6,351 bases of DNA from Desulfobulbus sp. (GTDB lineage Bacteria > Desulfobacterota > Desulfobulbia > Desulfobulbales > Desulfobulbaceae): positions 1 to 6,351 of the forward strand of contig JAUVLX010000208.1 in the NCBI GenBank assembly GCA_030600525.1. The letters are read 5' to 3'. Made by a program: the position numbers and the translations under genes. Positions within the stretch are counted from its first letter, which is position 1, and each line of letters begins with the position of its first letter. Positions 6,157-6,351 of this stretch are shown here, in pieces. The notes beneath the pieces were generated by a model. It had not been told where the DNA came from, searched no databases, and saw nothing but the letters and a program-made list of their open reading frames with translations.

Positions 6157-6351
6157 TCATTTGCTGATGATCAGTAGCGCAATCCAAGGGGTGAAATTAA
6201 ATGCTGTTATAAAAAGCTTGTACATTACCAGATACCGGTGAACAGCAGCAAGGATTACCCCCTCGTCCAGCCCAAACATCTTTTGCTGCATATTTACAAT
6301 TGTTCGACGAAATGAGAACACGGCAACAGCTGTAAAGGTGTATATTCCGCC
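6157..6351 (-). CDS. Small membrane protein, DUF6868-like (partial, N-terminus off the right edge)
   Basis: Reading minus from the right edge, 64 residues run in frame to TGA at 6159-6157. A hydrophobic stretch (TFTAVAVFSF) is followed by a basic turn (RRTIVNMQQK), a MFGLDEGVI motif, a HRYLVMYK helix and a second hydrophobic segment (LFITAFNFTPWIALLIIS). This order matches the C-terminal part of small DUF6868 membrane proteins as I recall them (MFGLDE, then YK and FNxxPxxAL). The family is about 80 residues long, so only around 20 N-terminal residues should be missing. Function is unknown for the family. The gene is convergent with the lipoprotein unit. A bulged inverted repeat (TGATGG near 6131-6136 and CCATCA near 6154-6159) overlaps its stop. 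Family assignment is moderately sure; that it is coding is well supported by the clean protein character. Confidence 0.7.
   Translation of the reverse strand, partial: GGIYTFTAVAVFSFRRTIVNMQQKMFGLDEGVILAAVHRYLVMYKLFITAFNFTPWIALLIISK

Noticed and set aside
1..6351. CRISPR array, tRNA or rRNA gene, insertion sequence, phage genes
   Set aside because: No regularly spaced repeats, no cloverleaf-like or ribosomal sequence, and no transposase or integrase frame were seen on either strand.

Overview
The window reads as ordinary chromosomal DNA of an anaerobic, moderately AT-rich Gram-negative bacterium. The style of the genes (a MoeA-like molybdopterin-binding protein, feoAB behind DtxR-type operator sequences, a membrane-anchored lipase-like hydrolase, a relic of a bacterial glycerol-1-phosphate dehydrogenase) suggests a sulfate reducer of the Desulfobacterota, perhaps Desulfobulbales. 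This placement is inference from protein style, not from a marker gene.

Layout. Bases 1-743 (minus) hold the N-terminal 247 residues of a molybdopterin-binding protein that runs off the left edge. A 334-base gap follows. Bases 1078-3460 (minus) are a compact feoA-feoB ferrous iron uptake operon, with one base between the two genes. Its upstream region carries a good Shine-Dalgarno sequence, candidate promoters and two 19-bp sequences resembling DtxR/IdeR operators, spaced 34 bp apart. Divergently, a near-consensus promoter (TATAAT box at 3742-3747) drives an alpha/beta hydrolase with an N-terminal membrane anchor (3810-4883), followed by a rho-independent terminator.

The right part is patchier. 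Bases 5020-5220 (minus) encode only about 66 residues matching the start of sn-glycerol-1-phosphate dehydrogenase and look like a decayed relic. On the plus strand, an extended -10 promoter precedes a two-gene unit: a 105-residue lipoprotein of unknown function and a 59-residue acidic protein. A convergent junction with hairpins follows. At the right edge, on the minus strand, lies the C-terminal 64 residues of a small membrane protein resembling DUF6868.

How it works together: iron import is the only complete pathway here. Iron-bound DtxR-family repressor would silence feoAB when iron is ample. The lipase, lipoprotein and small protein have no visible link to iron. I do not see an undescribed multi-gene system, CRISPR array, mobile element or RNA gene. 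The most useful observations are the paired operator-like sites, the dehydrogenase relic and the small lipoprotein/59-residue gene pair.
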